DNA from: Whitmania pigra
Taxonomy: Eukaryota > Annelida > Clitellata > Hirudinida > Haemopidae
Reading direction: 5' to 3'
DNA length: 64,000 nt
Assembly (NCBI GenBank): GCA_021613335.1
Contig: JAJTWR010000021.1
Span: forward strand, 3,171,001-3,235,000
Both the position numbers and the translations under genes were made by a program. The first letter of the stretch is position 1, and every line of letters begins with the position of its first letter. Below the pieces are notes generated by a model. That model had not been told where the DNA came from. It saw nothing but the letters and a program-made list of their open reading frames with translations, and did no database searches. Below, in pieces: positions 55,263 through 64,000 of the stretch.

Positions 55263-55263
55263 T
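55100..55263. repeat. Graded hexanucleotide microsatellite
   Basis: The array changes step by step along its length: TTATTG, then TTGTTG, TCGTTG, TCGCTG, TCGCTA, TCATTA and finally TTATTA units. Neighbouring types mostly differ by one base per six, with several copies of each. Confidence 0.93.
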
Positions 55264-56156
55264 GGTTGAATGAATGGATGAATTATTTATTGAATGGTTG
55301 AATGGGTTGATTTTCAGGATAAGTCATATTATTATTATTATTATTATATTAATATAATAATAATGTAATATAATATTAATAATAATATTCATGCATTAAT
55401 AATATAATAATGTTTTAATTTTAATATTATTATTATTAATAACATTATTATTAAGACAATAATAATAATAATCTGATGTATACTAATTACGCAATGTATG
55501 TGTTGTGGCCAACATTTAAGCAACATAAGAAGCCGCCATCCAATCATCTGATTCCCGAGAAAAGCAAATGTGTTTGCAAATGTCATTTCGATGACTTTTA
55601 CTGGAAAAGTGCTTTCATGGTGGTCCATGATGATGACTGGTTTCGAAAAACGTTCTTAAATAAAACGAAAAAAGGAAATAATAACAGAAAGACATATTGT
55701 ATATATATATAAAGATACCTCCGTTCATCAATCCATCCATCCATAAACTCATTCAAACATCCATTTACCCACCAATCCAAGTAAACATTTATTCATCGTT
55801 CGTCGACTGACGTCCTATCGCCACGTTAGCCATGACGCACCCACTTCACGTCTAATTCATCGCCAATTCACGACCATTTCATTTTGGGGGGGGTAGCGCG
55901 TTTGCTAGATTCTAACTAATCTGATCATCTAGTTGGTTAATTGAATCAAACCCTCCTTCAAATAAACAATAAATGTTATTGCAAAACATTACTTCGACGT
56001 CAGAGTAATTAATCTGTGATCGTTTAGACTCATTCTCAGACGTCAAGAGACTTTTTATTAGTGTATATCAGTTTTTTATGGCAGGTTTTTTGGCGTCAAT
56101 TAGTTTCCTAACATCAAAGTGCGTAGGAATGGAAATCCATTATTATAATGATTGTT

Positions 56157-56186
56157 CTTGCTATTATTATTATTATTATGATTATT

Positions 56187-56250
<64 letters not shown>

Positions 56251-56274
56251 ATTATTATTATTATTATTATATTA

Positions 56275-56333
<59 letters not shown>

Positions 56334-56378
56334 TATTATTATTATTATATTATTATTATTATTATTATTATTATATTA

Positions 56379-56458
<80 letters not shown>

Positions 56459-56486
56459 TGATTATTATTATTATTAATTATTATTA

Positions 56487-56519
<33 letters not shown>

Positions 56520-56520
56520 C

Positions 56521-56574
<54 letters not shown>

Positions 56575-56683
56575 ATTATTATTATTATTATTATTTATTA
56601 TTATTATTATCATGATTGTTCTTGCTATTATTATTATTATTATATTATTATTATATTATTATTATTATCATGATTGTTCTTGC

Positions 56684-56748
<65 letters not shown>
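56157..56748. repeat. 600-bp compound ATT array with internal duplications
   Basis: Mostly ATT/TTA in changing register. An island ATGATTGTTCTTGCTATTAT occurs at about 56150, 56611 and 56670, so part of the array grew by copying blocks rather than by single-triplet slippage. Confidence 0.95.
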
Positions 56749-56749
<1 letters not shown>

Positions 56750-56915
56750 CATTTTAAAATTAATATGTATCCTGTCCCACCTAATCAACCTGACATCAAA
56801 TAAATGATGGATACTCAGGTTCAGAAACTGCGCAACTGATCATCACTTGCACATCATCCTTGCCGATGGTTGGTTGGTAGTTTATTAACGTCCACTTCTT
56901 CATAATTAGATGATT

Positions 56916-56948
56916 TTAGTTATGCAACAAACTTTAATCAAATAAATA
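56916..56948 (+). mobile_element. Very short retroposon copy E (5'-truncated)
   Basis: TTAGTTATGCAACAAACTTT then AATCAAATAAATA, flanked by AATTAGATGATT at 56904-56915 and 56949-56960. Truncation at the 5' end with an intact target duplication fits LINE-type insertion. Confidence 0.78.
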
Positions 56949-57708
56949 AATTAGATGATTGGGACGACCACACACTCAGCCTTGCCGAAACAATTTCGAT
57001 AAGCGAAACATTTACATTTTACATTTATTTATCGAATATTTTACGTGCTCGATGTAATCCCGAAGGGATGTAAAGTTACGGCAAAACGTCAAAGCGAAAC
57101 GTCAACCATTATCAGTTGCCATTGTGACATGAAAACTACGGTTAGGGGGTTATCTTCAGAGCACCAGTTACTGCCTCGCCCAGGGGCATCAGAACAATGG
57201 CTGCAATCCTAGATAGATGGGTACCATGAACAGAAGAATGGCCATATGACACCTACCTGTCATCAATAAAGTGGTTGTTATATGCAGAAGGATGTTAAAT
57301 GATGAGTCTTAAATATTTGCTCCTTGTGAAGTACTTAATAGCCAATGATACGGATGCTAGTAATCTAAACGTCAGCACTAATGCCATTAACCCAAGTACC
57401 ATAGCGTGGTTACCTTTACTTTTTACACACTTACCCTTTTTTTTTGTCTCACGAGTGTTTTGCTGCCATCAATTGTTTACATTTATTTATTTATAATATT
57501 TAAATATAAAACTAATTTAGCAAACTTAATGCAAGTGAAAATTAAAAAAAAAGAGTATTTTGAAAGTTTGAATAAGTTCGCTAGAGGGCAAATAAATAAA
57601 TAAATTAATTAATTAATCTAACAACGATATTAATAAAAGGTGAAACAATTTGACAATAATTAATTATTATACCTCTTAAAAGTAAGCTAAACTTTTAAAA
57701 CTTTTAAA

Positions 57709-57752
57709 AACACCTCGAATGAAAACGTCATATGCCTTTAAGTAGATTGTCG
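57709..57752 (+). promoter_or_regulatory. snRNA promoter elements of U5 copy 1
   Basis: CACCTCGAAT starts 55 bases before the inferred RNA start and CTTTAAGTAG starts 30 bases before it. Both blocks sit at the same distances before copies 2 and 3 although the rest of the copy 1 upstream DNA has diverged. Their positions fit the PSE (PSEA/PSEB type) of Pol II snRNA genes. Confidence 0.6.
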
Positions 57753-57765
57753 TTTATTGGACCTG

Positions 57766-57884
57766 TAGCTCTGGTTTCTCCTCATCTGGCGCGTAAATCT
57801 TTCGCCTTTTACTAAAGATTTCCGTGGGGAGGAACAACACAATGAGTGTTCGATGAATTTCTTGCAGCCCCCGAAAGGGGGCAG
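57766..57884 (+). ncRNA. RNU5: U5 spliceosomal snRNA, copy 1
   Basis: About 119 nt. The U5 5' domain is plain: CTCTGGTTTCTC, TAAATCTTTCGCCTTTTACT and AAAGATTTCCGTGG, including the invariant loop 1 (CGCCTTTTAC) that holds exon ends during splicing, followed by GAGGAACAAC. A single-stranded AATTTCTTG is the Sm-site position and a GCCCCC-GAAA-GGGGGC hairpin closes the 3' end. The Sm site has a C inside the usual U run. Ends are inferred by comparison with known U5 RNAs. Confidence 0.95.
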
Positions 57885-58262
57885 GTTGGAAGCAATGTTA
57901 AAGGTGTGATTGGGGCGAGGTGCTCTGTGGGATGGATGGTTTTTGCAGGGATGCTGGGCATCGTACATATTTGAACATTGTTTTGTGGTGTTGATGATGG
58001 GCTTTTTCTGGGTGCCGTAAATGTTGCCGTCTATGTTTATTATATGTGTGTAATTTCTTTATAAACCAGCATGGTATGACCGTAATTAGATTTTTATTTT
58101 GATAAGTTCGCCAGAGGGCAAAAACAAAATAATTGAGCAATGTAAATAACATAAGCTTAAAATACTTACGGTTAAATACACTAGGAATTATTATGACACC
58201 AATATTTTGTAATAACACCATCAACATGTAATTACATAAAATAATATGTTTAAATAAGATGA

Positions 58263-58306
58263 AACACCTTGTTCGAAAAAGGCAAATGTCTTTAAGTAGG
58301 ATGACA
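58263..58306 (+). promoter_or_regulatory. snRNA promoter elements of U5 copy 2
   Basis: CACCTTGTTC at -55 and CTTTAAGTAG at -30 relative to the inferred start of copy 2. Copy 3 has the same block at about 58812-58855. Confidence 0.58.
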
Positions 58307-58319
58307 AAACTGACACCGT

Positions 58320-58438
58320 TAGCTCTGGTTTCTCCTCATCTGGCGCGTAAATCTTTCGCCTTTTACTAAAGATTTCCGTGGGGAGGAACAACACAATGAG
58401 TGTTCGATGAATTTCTTGCAGCCCCCTTTCGGGGGCAG
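58320..58438 (+). ncRNA. RNU5: U5 spliceosomal snRNA, copy 2
   Basis: Same as copy 1 over the whole 5' domain and Sm region. The 3' hairpin reads GCCCCC-TTTC-GGGGGC, the exact reverse complement of the hairpin in copy 1, so stem pairing is kept while the loop is inverted. Upstream and downstream spacers are intact, so it is likely functional. Confidence 0.95.
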
Positions 58439-58868
58439 GTTGGAAGCAACGTTAAAGGTGTGATTAGGGCGAGGTGCTCTGTGGGATGGATGGTTTTTGC
58501 AGGGATGCATCGTACATATTTGAACATTGTTTTGTGGTGTTGATGATGGGCTTTTTCTGGGTGCCGTAAATGTTGCCGTCTATGTTTATTATATGTGTGT
58601 AATTTCTTTATAAACCAGCATGGTATGACCGTAATTAGATTTTTATTTTGATAAGTTCGCCAGAGGGCAAAAACAAAATAATTGAGCAATGTAAATAACA
58701 TAAGCTTAAAATACTTACGGTTAAATACACTAGGAATTATTATGACACCAATATTTTGTAATAACACCATCAACATGTAATTACATAAAATAATATGTTT
58801 AAATAAGATGAAACACCTTGTTCGAAAAAGGCAAATGTCTTTAAGTAGGATGACAAAACTGACACCGT

Positions 58869-58987
58869 TAGCTCTGGTTTCTCCTCATCTGGCGCGTAAA
58901 TCTTTCGCCTTTTACTAAAGATTTCCGTGGGGAGGAACAACACAATGAGTGTTCGATGAATTTCTTGCAGCCTCCGAAAGGGGGCAG
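58869..58987 (+). ncRNA. RNU5: U5 spliceosomal snRNA, copy 3
   Basis: The 5' domain matches the other copies. The 3' hairpin is GCCTCC-GAAA-GGGGGC, where one C to T change leaves a G-U pair. Its downstream spacer has diverged from spacers 1 and 2. Confidence 0.94.
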
Positions 58988-59071
58988 GTAGAAAGAAATG
59001 TTAAAGGTGTGGTCGGGGCGGGGTGCTCTGTTGGATTTTTGGTTTTTGCAGAACGGCTGAACAGCATACAT

Positions 59072-59576
59072 CAGGGGTACTCAAACTTTTTTGGCCGGGG
59101 TCCACATTACGTAATTTTCAGATAGGTGGCGGTCCACAAGGGTCAAAGTCATGCGGACCGGGGGGGTAAAGTAAAAAGTAATGAATTAATAATAAAATGC
59201 TGTCAGACTTTTTATTTAGAGTGATGCATGGAACTGCTTGTCCTTCATGACTTCTATGATATTTGGAGAATAGCTAGTAATTGCAATTCTCAAACAATTT
59301 CCAAGATGTACATCAGTTAATTGACTTCGATTTTTAAACTTGATAATGTTCATAGTTGAAAATGATGATTCACAGGTGTAAGTTGATCCAAATATTGTCA
59401 GAACTGATAAAGCCAATTTCTTGGAGCAAGGGTATTGACCCTCAATTACAAACTTAGACCAGAATTCAGAATTTTTTAACTTTTTAAATTTATTTTTTTG
59501 GAAATAATTGGAGGTCCACTTAAAAGCTATCGGCGGTCCGGATTGTGGACCGCGGTCCGCAGTTTGAGTACCCCTG
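59072..59576 (-). mobile_element. Short hAT element with intact ends and 8-bp target duplication
   Basis: Ends are exact inverted copies at the tips: CAGGGGTACTCAAACT on the left, and AGTTTGAGTACCCCTG on the right. GCATACAT flanks both sides (59064-59071 and 59577-59584), the 8-base duplication expected of hAT elements. The minus strand keeps the transposase C-terminus (FGSTYTCESSFSTMNIIKFK and LGNCLRIAITSYSP), as in ZBED5/FAM200-like proteins. At 505 bases it is internally deleted and cannot move itself. Confidence 0.94.
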
Positions 59577-59632
59577 GCATACATGATTGATGGTTGGTTG
59601 ATGGTAGTAGGCTTTTGCCGTCTATGTTTAAT

Positions 59633-59680
59633 AACACAATGAGTGTTCGATGAATTTATTGCAACCCCCGAAAGGGGCAG
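59633..59680 (+). pseudogene. U5 snRNA fragment, truncated copy 4
   Basis: Only the 3' half of U5 remains: AACACAATGAGTGTTCGATG, AATTTATTG and an ACCCCC-GAAA-GGGG hairpin. It is joined directly to TTGCCGTCTATGTTTA, a sequence that in spacers 1 and 2 lies about 160 bases after the gene. Loop 1 and the promoter are missing, so it cannot work. Confidence 0.9.
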
Positions 59681-59724
59681 GAAGAAAGCGAAGTGTAGGA
59701 GTCTTGGACCTGCGATGATAAACA

Positions 59725-60140
59725 TATGTCCCCGGGCGCTAAGATACAGAGGCGCCAAAATGAGGCTTAATGCATCAATGGGACAGGATCGTCTCAGTGA
59801 TCTTGCTCTTCTTAGTATAGACAGAGAAACGCTTGAGAAAACAGACTTTGATGACGTTATTAATCAGCTTGCAATTGTTAAATCAAGAAAAATAAATCTA
59901 TTTTAGACAGTATTAGACTATTATGCATGTAAATCATCTTAGACTGTGACTGATTGGGTGAAGCATGCGCTACTATTTGTAGTACGTTTTTTCACTTTTA
60001 AATGCATGCCTTGTGCCATTAAAATTTTTATTTCAATTTCAAGTGTAGTGTAATCCAGTAAGATTAAATATATAGACATGGAAAAGGGCGCCAATTCTAT
60101 AGTTTGCCCCGGGCGCAAAATACCCAGGCTAGGCCTCTGG
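59725..60140 (+). mobile_element. hAT remnant with C-terminal transposase piece
   Basis: The plus frame 59760-59906 reads MRLNASMGQDRLSDLALLSI then DFDDVINQLAIVKSRK and a stop, the typical hAT dimerisation end. CCCCGGGCGCTAAGATACAG near 59731 and CCCCGGGCGCAAAATACCCA near 60107 recur around the fragment and resemble internal parts of hAT ends. Confidence 0.72.
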
Positions 60141-60627
60141 GTTACAGTCAAGATTCGGAAACAGTCAAGCTGATCTCTTGCACCGTGTAAACCATACGTA
60201 GCTTACTATTTTCGATTATAGTAAATATTCAGTTATAGTCAAGTCAACAGCCTACAGTTTTGGACGTGACTATATCCGGAATTGACCGTATTTAGAAATT
60301 TTGTCGCTATAATAAAACCGGTAAATCGAGGTAAATGTTACTATCAAGGTTCAACATTCGTGCATACACGGTACTAAATTAAATTATAGAAATGACTTTT
60401 GCAAAGGTAAACGCTGTTCGTCATCTAATTTGAATTTATTTGTTTTACAGTTAATCAAAATGAAAGCAGTAATTTTTGGTGGTCAAACACGCAGCGAGGC
60501 GCTTTAAATTAGCCAACTCTAATCATCGGTGATCCTATTTTTTGTGAGTGTTTCATTTCATCATAATTGTGTCCTTACCTGCAACGACCGTTACACCATA
60601 CAGCCTTACTCAAAGATAACCAGCCAC

Positions 60628-60830
60628 GGTGACCCGTCAAAATAGCCCAGCGACAAAATAGCCCCGTCAAAACATCCCCGTCAATGTATCTTTATAAAAA
60701 AAATATTTATATGAGTTGATACATTAACCTGTAACTTATTTCAAATTTGATTAAATGAAATGAGTTTTATGTTTTGATGGTGCTATTTTGACGGGGCTAT
60801 TTTGTCGCCGGGCTATTATGACGGGGTGCC
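60628..60830. mobile_element. Foldback MITE with 10-bp target duplication
   Basis: The 203-base element has inverted ends of about 45 bases: GGTGACCCGTCAAAATAGCC on the left against GGCACCCCGTCATAATAGCC read back from the right, each continuing into GCGACAAAATAGCCCCGTCA. AACCAGCCAC flanks both sides (60618-60627 and 60831-60840). No coding capacity. Confidence 0.9.
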
Positions 60831-60964
60831 AACCAGCCACATGCTACGTGTACAGATTTGTGTGCACTAAGCAAACTGGTGTTTCGATGGAGATTAAGCT
60901 ACACAAGTTCTTAAAAACGATGTAATTATGTGGAACCGACTTTTACGACATGCAAGAGAGATGG

Positions 60965-61267
60965 CTACAACAAAACTTTGCGGGCTTTTCTGCGTGCAGA
61001 CAGTTCAATTATACTGTTGTAATCAATCGTTCTTGCAAGTCGACCTTCCACTGCCGGCATTCCAAAGCTGGTCAGGCGTTCTTGACACATTGTCGATCTC
61101 AGAAAATTTTTAACTCGGGCCAATGTGATGAAAGATCGTTCTGCTTGAGCAACGGTAACCGGAAGCGTGCAGAAGATACGTATCATAATGACAACGTTTG
61201 GAAACAGTGTATCGATTTTCAAAGCGTGTAGACGGTTCAGCATGGCGACAGACTTATTCAACAGCAT
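60965..61267 (-). pseudogene. hAT transposase C-terminal fragment
   Basis: The minus frame reads IMIRIFCTLPVTVAQAERSF then ITLARVKNFLRSTMCQERL, matching the ZMYM/DUF4371-type hAT end (VTVAQAERSFS-like motif). It is an isolated relic, from a different subfamily than the copy at 59072. Confidence 0.82.
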
Positions 61268-62773
61268 ATCGACTGAATTTCTAAGAGGCCGACTGTATCC
61301 ATGGAATTCCCACCAATTTCCCTTCTAGAGTAAGTGATGCATCAACTTCTACGGGCACAGCCCTGTCGTCTAGAGACGCAACAATAAACGCTTCGCTCAA
61401 CACGCGCCGACTTTTCGACTGCATCAGTTATATGAGAAAATTTCATGAACGGTTAGGTTTGTAACCTAACATGTGGTACAGAAATGACGTCCAATGCCAT
61501 TATATAAATTGCAAGAAGGCGTTATAAAGTGGTTGACTCGAAGTGGGCGTTTTTCCTAGTTACGACGCCATTATTAAATGACACAATAACATAACTGTTG
61601 TTATTTATTATAGCAATGGATTTGCTCTTTCAATATCGTGATAGTTTGACAAATTAAATATGTAAGATTTTTAAATCCTTTAGACCAAAAATCAATTTTA
61701 GCAGTAATCGCTAAATAGTATGTATAACTCCACAGAAATAGAAGTGATGGTAAATCAAACCTTTCCTGCTAGGGAACAACACAAATCAAATCTGTAATGA
61801 TCCGTTTCGCCTAAAATGGTGTGGGCGTCCTACACCACCTTACCCTAGCGTCTCACATCAGAATACAGAGTTTATACACCCTACGTGAAATGGACTGTTC
61901 GTTCGGCAGTATATAAAAGTATTTTACAGTATGTAAAACTATGGGGCTATTAGGACATTATGTTCTGTCGATTACGGTAAACGAAGAGAAGTGCAAAAAT
62001 TGACATGATCGGACCGCCCGGGCCCCCTTACAGATGCGGGCCCCCAGGCCCCCACCTGCCCCCCCCCTCTCGGCGTCACTGGACATATAGCCTGTTGTTT
62101 TAAGTTTTTTGGGGCATTAGCCTGGACGTCATCAGGGGACTTTTGCTTATGCTGCGGCTGCATATGTTGTTGTGAGTGTTGTTGGGTTATGCGTCGTGTT
62201 GTCGTATACGCTGGGTTGTTAAGTGCTTTAAAAATTCCGGGAGTTGCCCGTCATCATCATTAGTTATTAAATTTCATTTGGGTTGCTGATGAAATGGTGA
62301 CTTATTTTTATCTTTCTCGTGCTCATTGGATACTGGTTAATTAATTATTAATGCCATTATTATTACTTTACACTGCCGTATTGCCTATGGTTCAGCCCAA
62401 CATGAAAAATAAATTTATTAAAATTAATTGTAAGAAAAACATTCAAAGATTTTTAATTTTAAAACAAAAATATTCAAAATTTATTTTCACAATAAAAAAA
62501 TTTAATGTTGTTTTTCAATTTAATGTTTAATGCTTTTCGAGAGGCAGGATTTTACTGAATTGCACTTGATTTTCTTCCCGACGTTGATGCTTGGACGAAT
62601 CACTAACACCACCCCCAACATCATTATCATCATCATCTCCATCATAATTGTCATTTATACAATCACTATCAACATAACTTTTAGCATTATGCTCACCCAC
62701 TTCACTATTGTCGACGTAATCATAATCGTCGTAATCATCACTATAATCACCATGATCATTATCATCATCGTCA
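61268..62773. other. Intergenic, transposon-derived in part
   Basis: No gene is recognised. A GC-rich patch at 62005-62085, read on the minus strand, begins CCAGTGACGCCGAGAGGGGG and then G-rich DNA, like the end of a hAT-type element. GAT/ATC-like mixed repeats occupy 62610-62780 up to the kinase stop codon. Confidence 0.5.
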
Positions 62774-63277
62774 TCACTGGATGTTGAGAGTGGACTTAAG
62801 GTAGTAGTTGGTGGCGTTCTCGAGACACACCTGTGGAGTTTTTAACTCCGCACTGGATTCCGATATTTGTACCATGGATTTGAAGCTGACCAGGATCTGG
62901 AGTGCAATGAAGTTATTAATAATTTTGTATTAATATTATTATATACTATTAATAATTTAATTAAATATAGTCATTAATAATTTTATGATTTCTAATATCA
63001 ATAATAATAATATCCCTTGTTATCATGCAACTCACCTGTTTGAACGATGGCCTCTTGTCTGGTTTTGGATCCCAGCACATTTCCATGAGGTCCCTGTAGT
63101 GGATGGTCGGAAAAATGGCTCTGGCGGAGTGGGAGGGGTGGAAGTCGGGTCGATATCCCCCCACAACCAGCTTTAAGACCTGAATGGGAGGTTAATCATT
63201 TTTTTATCAATAGATCGTTATTTCAGTCACGTCAGTCTCAATAATTTCAGCCACCGAAGATTAAGATTGGTTCATCG

Positions 63278-63315
<38 letters not shown>

Positions 63316-63838
63316 GATATCATCGTCATCATTATCGTCGCCGACCTCGGTTTCATCCGGGACGTCCGCAAACGGGTCCACATGGCTGGCCATCTCCCAC
63401 ATGACCATTCCGAACGAGTACACGTCACAAGCCGGGGTGATGACATCTCGAAGCGACTCCGTCGACGAAGGCTCTGCCAGCGACCTGAAGCTGGAGTGGG
63501 CGGATGCAGCGATAGTCGACGTAGACTGGAAGTAGTAGCCGTAGGGTTCCTCAGCCCTAGGGCTCTTTAACACCTCCGGGGATGTCCATCGTATGGTTGA
63601 CGGGAAAGCACTCGTTGACTTTTCGCCTGTTGACGGTGTTGATGGGGATGATGGTGATGATGGTAATGATAATGTTGACGATGGTGGTGATGATGACGGT
63701 AGTGGTAATGATGACCACAAAGATGATTAGGATACAAATGAATGATGATGAGTCAGAGGACTCACAGAAGCAGTTCTTCTCTCCTTCGCATTGGTTCCTC
63801 AAAGTTTGGAATATCCGAGTAAAGCCGAAGTCTCCAAT
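62774..63838 (-). CDS. Protein kinase, C-terminal exons (partial, 5' part outside window)
   Basis: Four exons in matching phase: 63838-63766, 63626-63346, 63179-63036 and 62896-62774 (stop TGA), giving 206 codons. They begin just before the DFG motif (IGDFGFTRIFQTL) and cover the activation loop, STIRWTSPEVLKSP (Ser in place of Ala in the APE motif), DVYSFGMVMWEMASHVDPFA (helix F) and YRDLMEMCWDPKPDKRPSFK (kinase subdomain XI, with the conserved Arg), then a 41-residue tail. The style is that of tyrosine-kinase-like or tyrosine kinases. About 35 extra, Ser-rich residues lie between SPE and DVYSFG. The Lys, HRD and P-loop exons would be upstream, beyond 64000. Whether it is active and which subfamily it belongs to cannot be told here. 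Confidence 0.86.
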
Positions 63839-64000
63839 CTGATGATGATGATTATTATTATTATTATTATATTATAATAATTATTACTATTAATATTATA
63901 ATAATTATTATAATATATTCTAATAATTATTATAATTAGAATATATTATAATAATTCTAATAATAATCATTCTAATATAATATATTATAATAATTATTAC
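63839..64000. repeat. AT-rich ATT/AATT repeat at window end
   Basis: GAT and ATT triplets turn into alternating TAATAATTAT motifs with self-complementary structure. It is intronic to the kinase gene. Confidence 0.8.

Larger units (their letters stand above)
53846..57564. other. Intergenic between MMP cluster and U5 array
   Basis: No gene is recognised. It holds two large simple-repeat regions, a short retroposon and a unique stretch at 53950-55000 that should include the MMP copy 3 promoter. The frame at 55476-55712 has ordinary composition but no splice partners or known motif. Confidence 0.55.
57565..59071 (+). repeat. Tandem U5 gene repeat, units of about 550 bp
   Basis: The stretch from each U5 gene through its spacer recurs: CTCTGGTTTC starts at 57769, 58323 and 58872, giving periods of 554 and 549 bases. 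Spacer 1 and spacer 2 are almost the same sequence. Upstream homology of copy 1 reaches back to AAGTTCGCTAGAGGGCAAA near 57575. The third unit diverges after the gene and is broken by a hAT insertion. Confidence 0.95.

Noticed and set aside
57738..58776. Minus-strand open frames repeated across the U5 array, suggesting a duplicated protein gene
   Set aside because: They are antisense to U5 snRNA and its spacers; their similarity comes from the tandem RNA gene repeat.
61972..62163. G/C-rich frame with GGGQVGAWGPASVRGPGRSD
   Set aside because: The low-complexity G/C sequence resembles a hAT end rather than coding DNA.

Overview
This is a stretch of an AT-rich, intron-rich animal nuclear genome. 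Genes carry many short exons with GT-AG (rarely GC-AG) introns, and the space between is full of ATT and GAT/ATC microsatellites, minisatellites, SINE-like elements and decayed DNA transposons. The mix of a three-gene matrix metalloproteinase (MMP) cluster with hemopexin domains, an AQP4/big-brain-type aquaporin and tandem U5 snRNA genes fits an invertebrate metazoan, perhaps an annelid or mollusc. The species cannot be fixed from the sequence alone.

Layout. 1-1.9 kb: a small unidentified minus-strand gene, partial in the window. 1.9-5.6 kb: simple repeats and a SINE-like element. 5.6-10.1 kb (+): five-exon aquaporin, 300 aa, with both NPA boxes altered. 10.1-13.5 kb: a (ATT)n array and no recognised gene. 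13.5-15.5 kb (-): SSR3/TRAP-gamma, five exons. 15.5-20.6 kb: transposon graveyard (hAT, mariner, SINE-like copy and a 50-bp retroposon family). 20.7-22.1 kb (-): mitochondrial ribosomal protein L51. 23.1-28.8 kb (-): CASP, the Golgi transmembrane golgin related to the CUX1 splice form, 18 exons. It probably shares a bidirectional promoter with a tiny plus-strand gene at 28.94 kb. 32.8-33.9 kb: a 52-bp minisatellite.

34.0-53.8 kb (-): three tandem MMP paralogues of ten exons each (568, 560 and 561 aa). Each has a signal peptide, cysteine switch, HExxHxxGxxH zinc site, Pro/Thr-rich hinge, four-blade hemopexin domain and hydrophobic C-terminal tail that could be a GPI-anchor signal. Between and inside them lie hAT, Tigger/pogo, SINE-like and foldback insertions. 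55-56.8 kb: long ATT arrays and a graded hexanucleotide repeat. 57.6-59.7 kb (+): a tandem array of three U5 spliceosomal snRNA genes plus a truncated fourth, broken by a clean hAT insertion. 59.7-62 kb: more hAT and foldback elements. 62.8-63.8 kb (-): the 3' end of a protein kinase gene that continues past the window edge.

The genes do not form one pathway. They are housekeeping genes (ER translocon, mitochondrial ribosome, Golgi, spliceosome) beside a lineage-specific protease expansion. The most interesting signals are the U5 array with a flipped hairpin, the MMP cluster with its unusual cysteine switch and GC splice donor, the aquaporin with an SSS/NPS pore, and the minimal retroposon family with clean target-site duplications.
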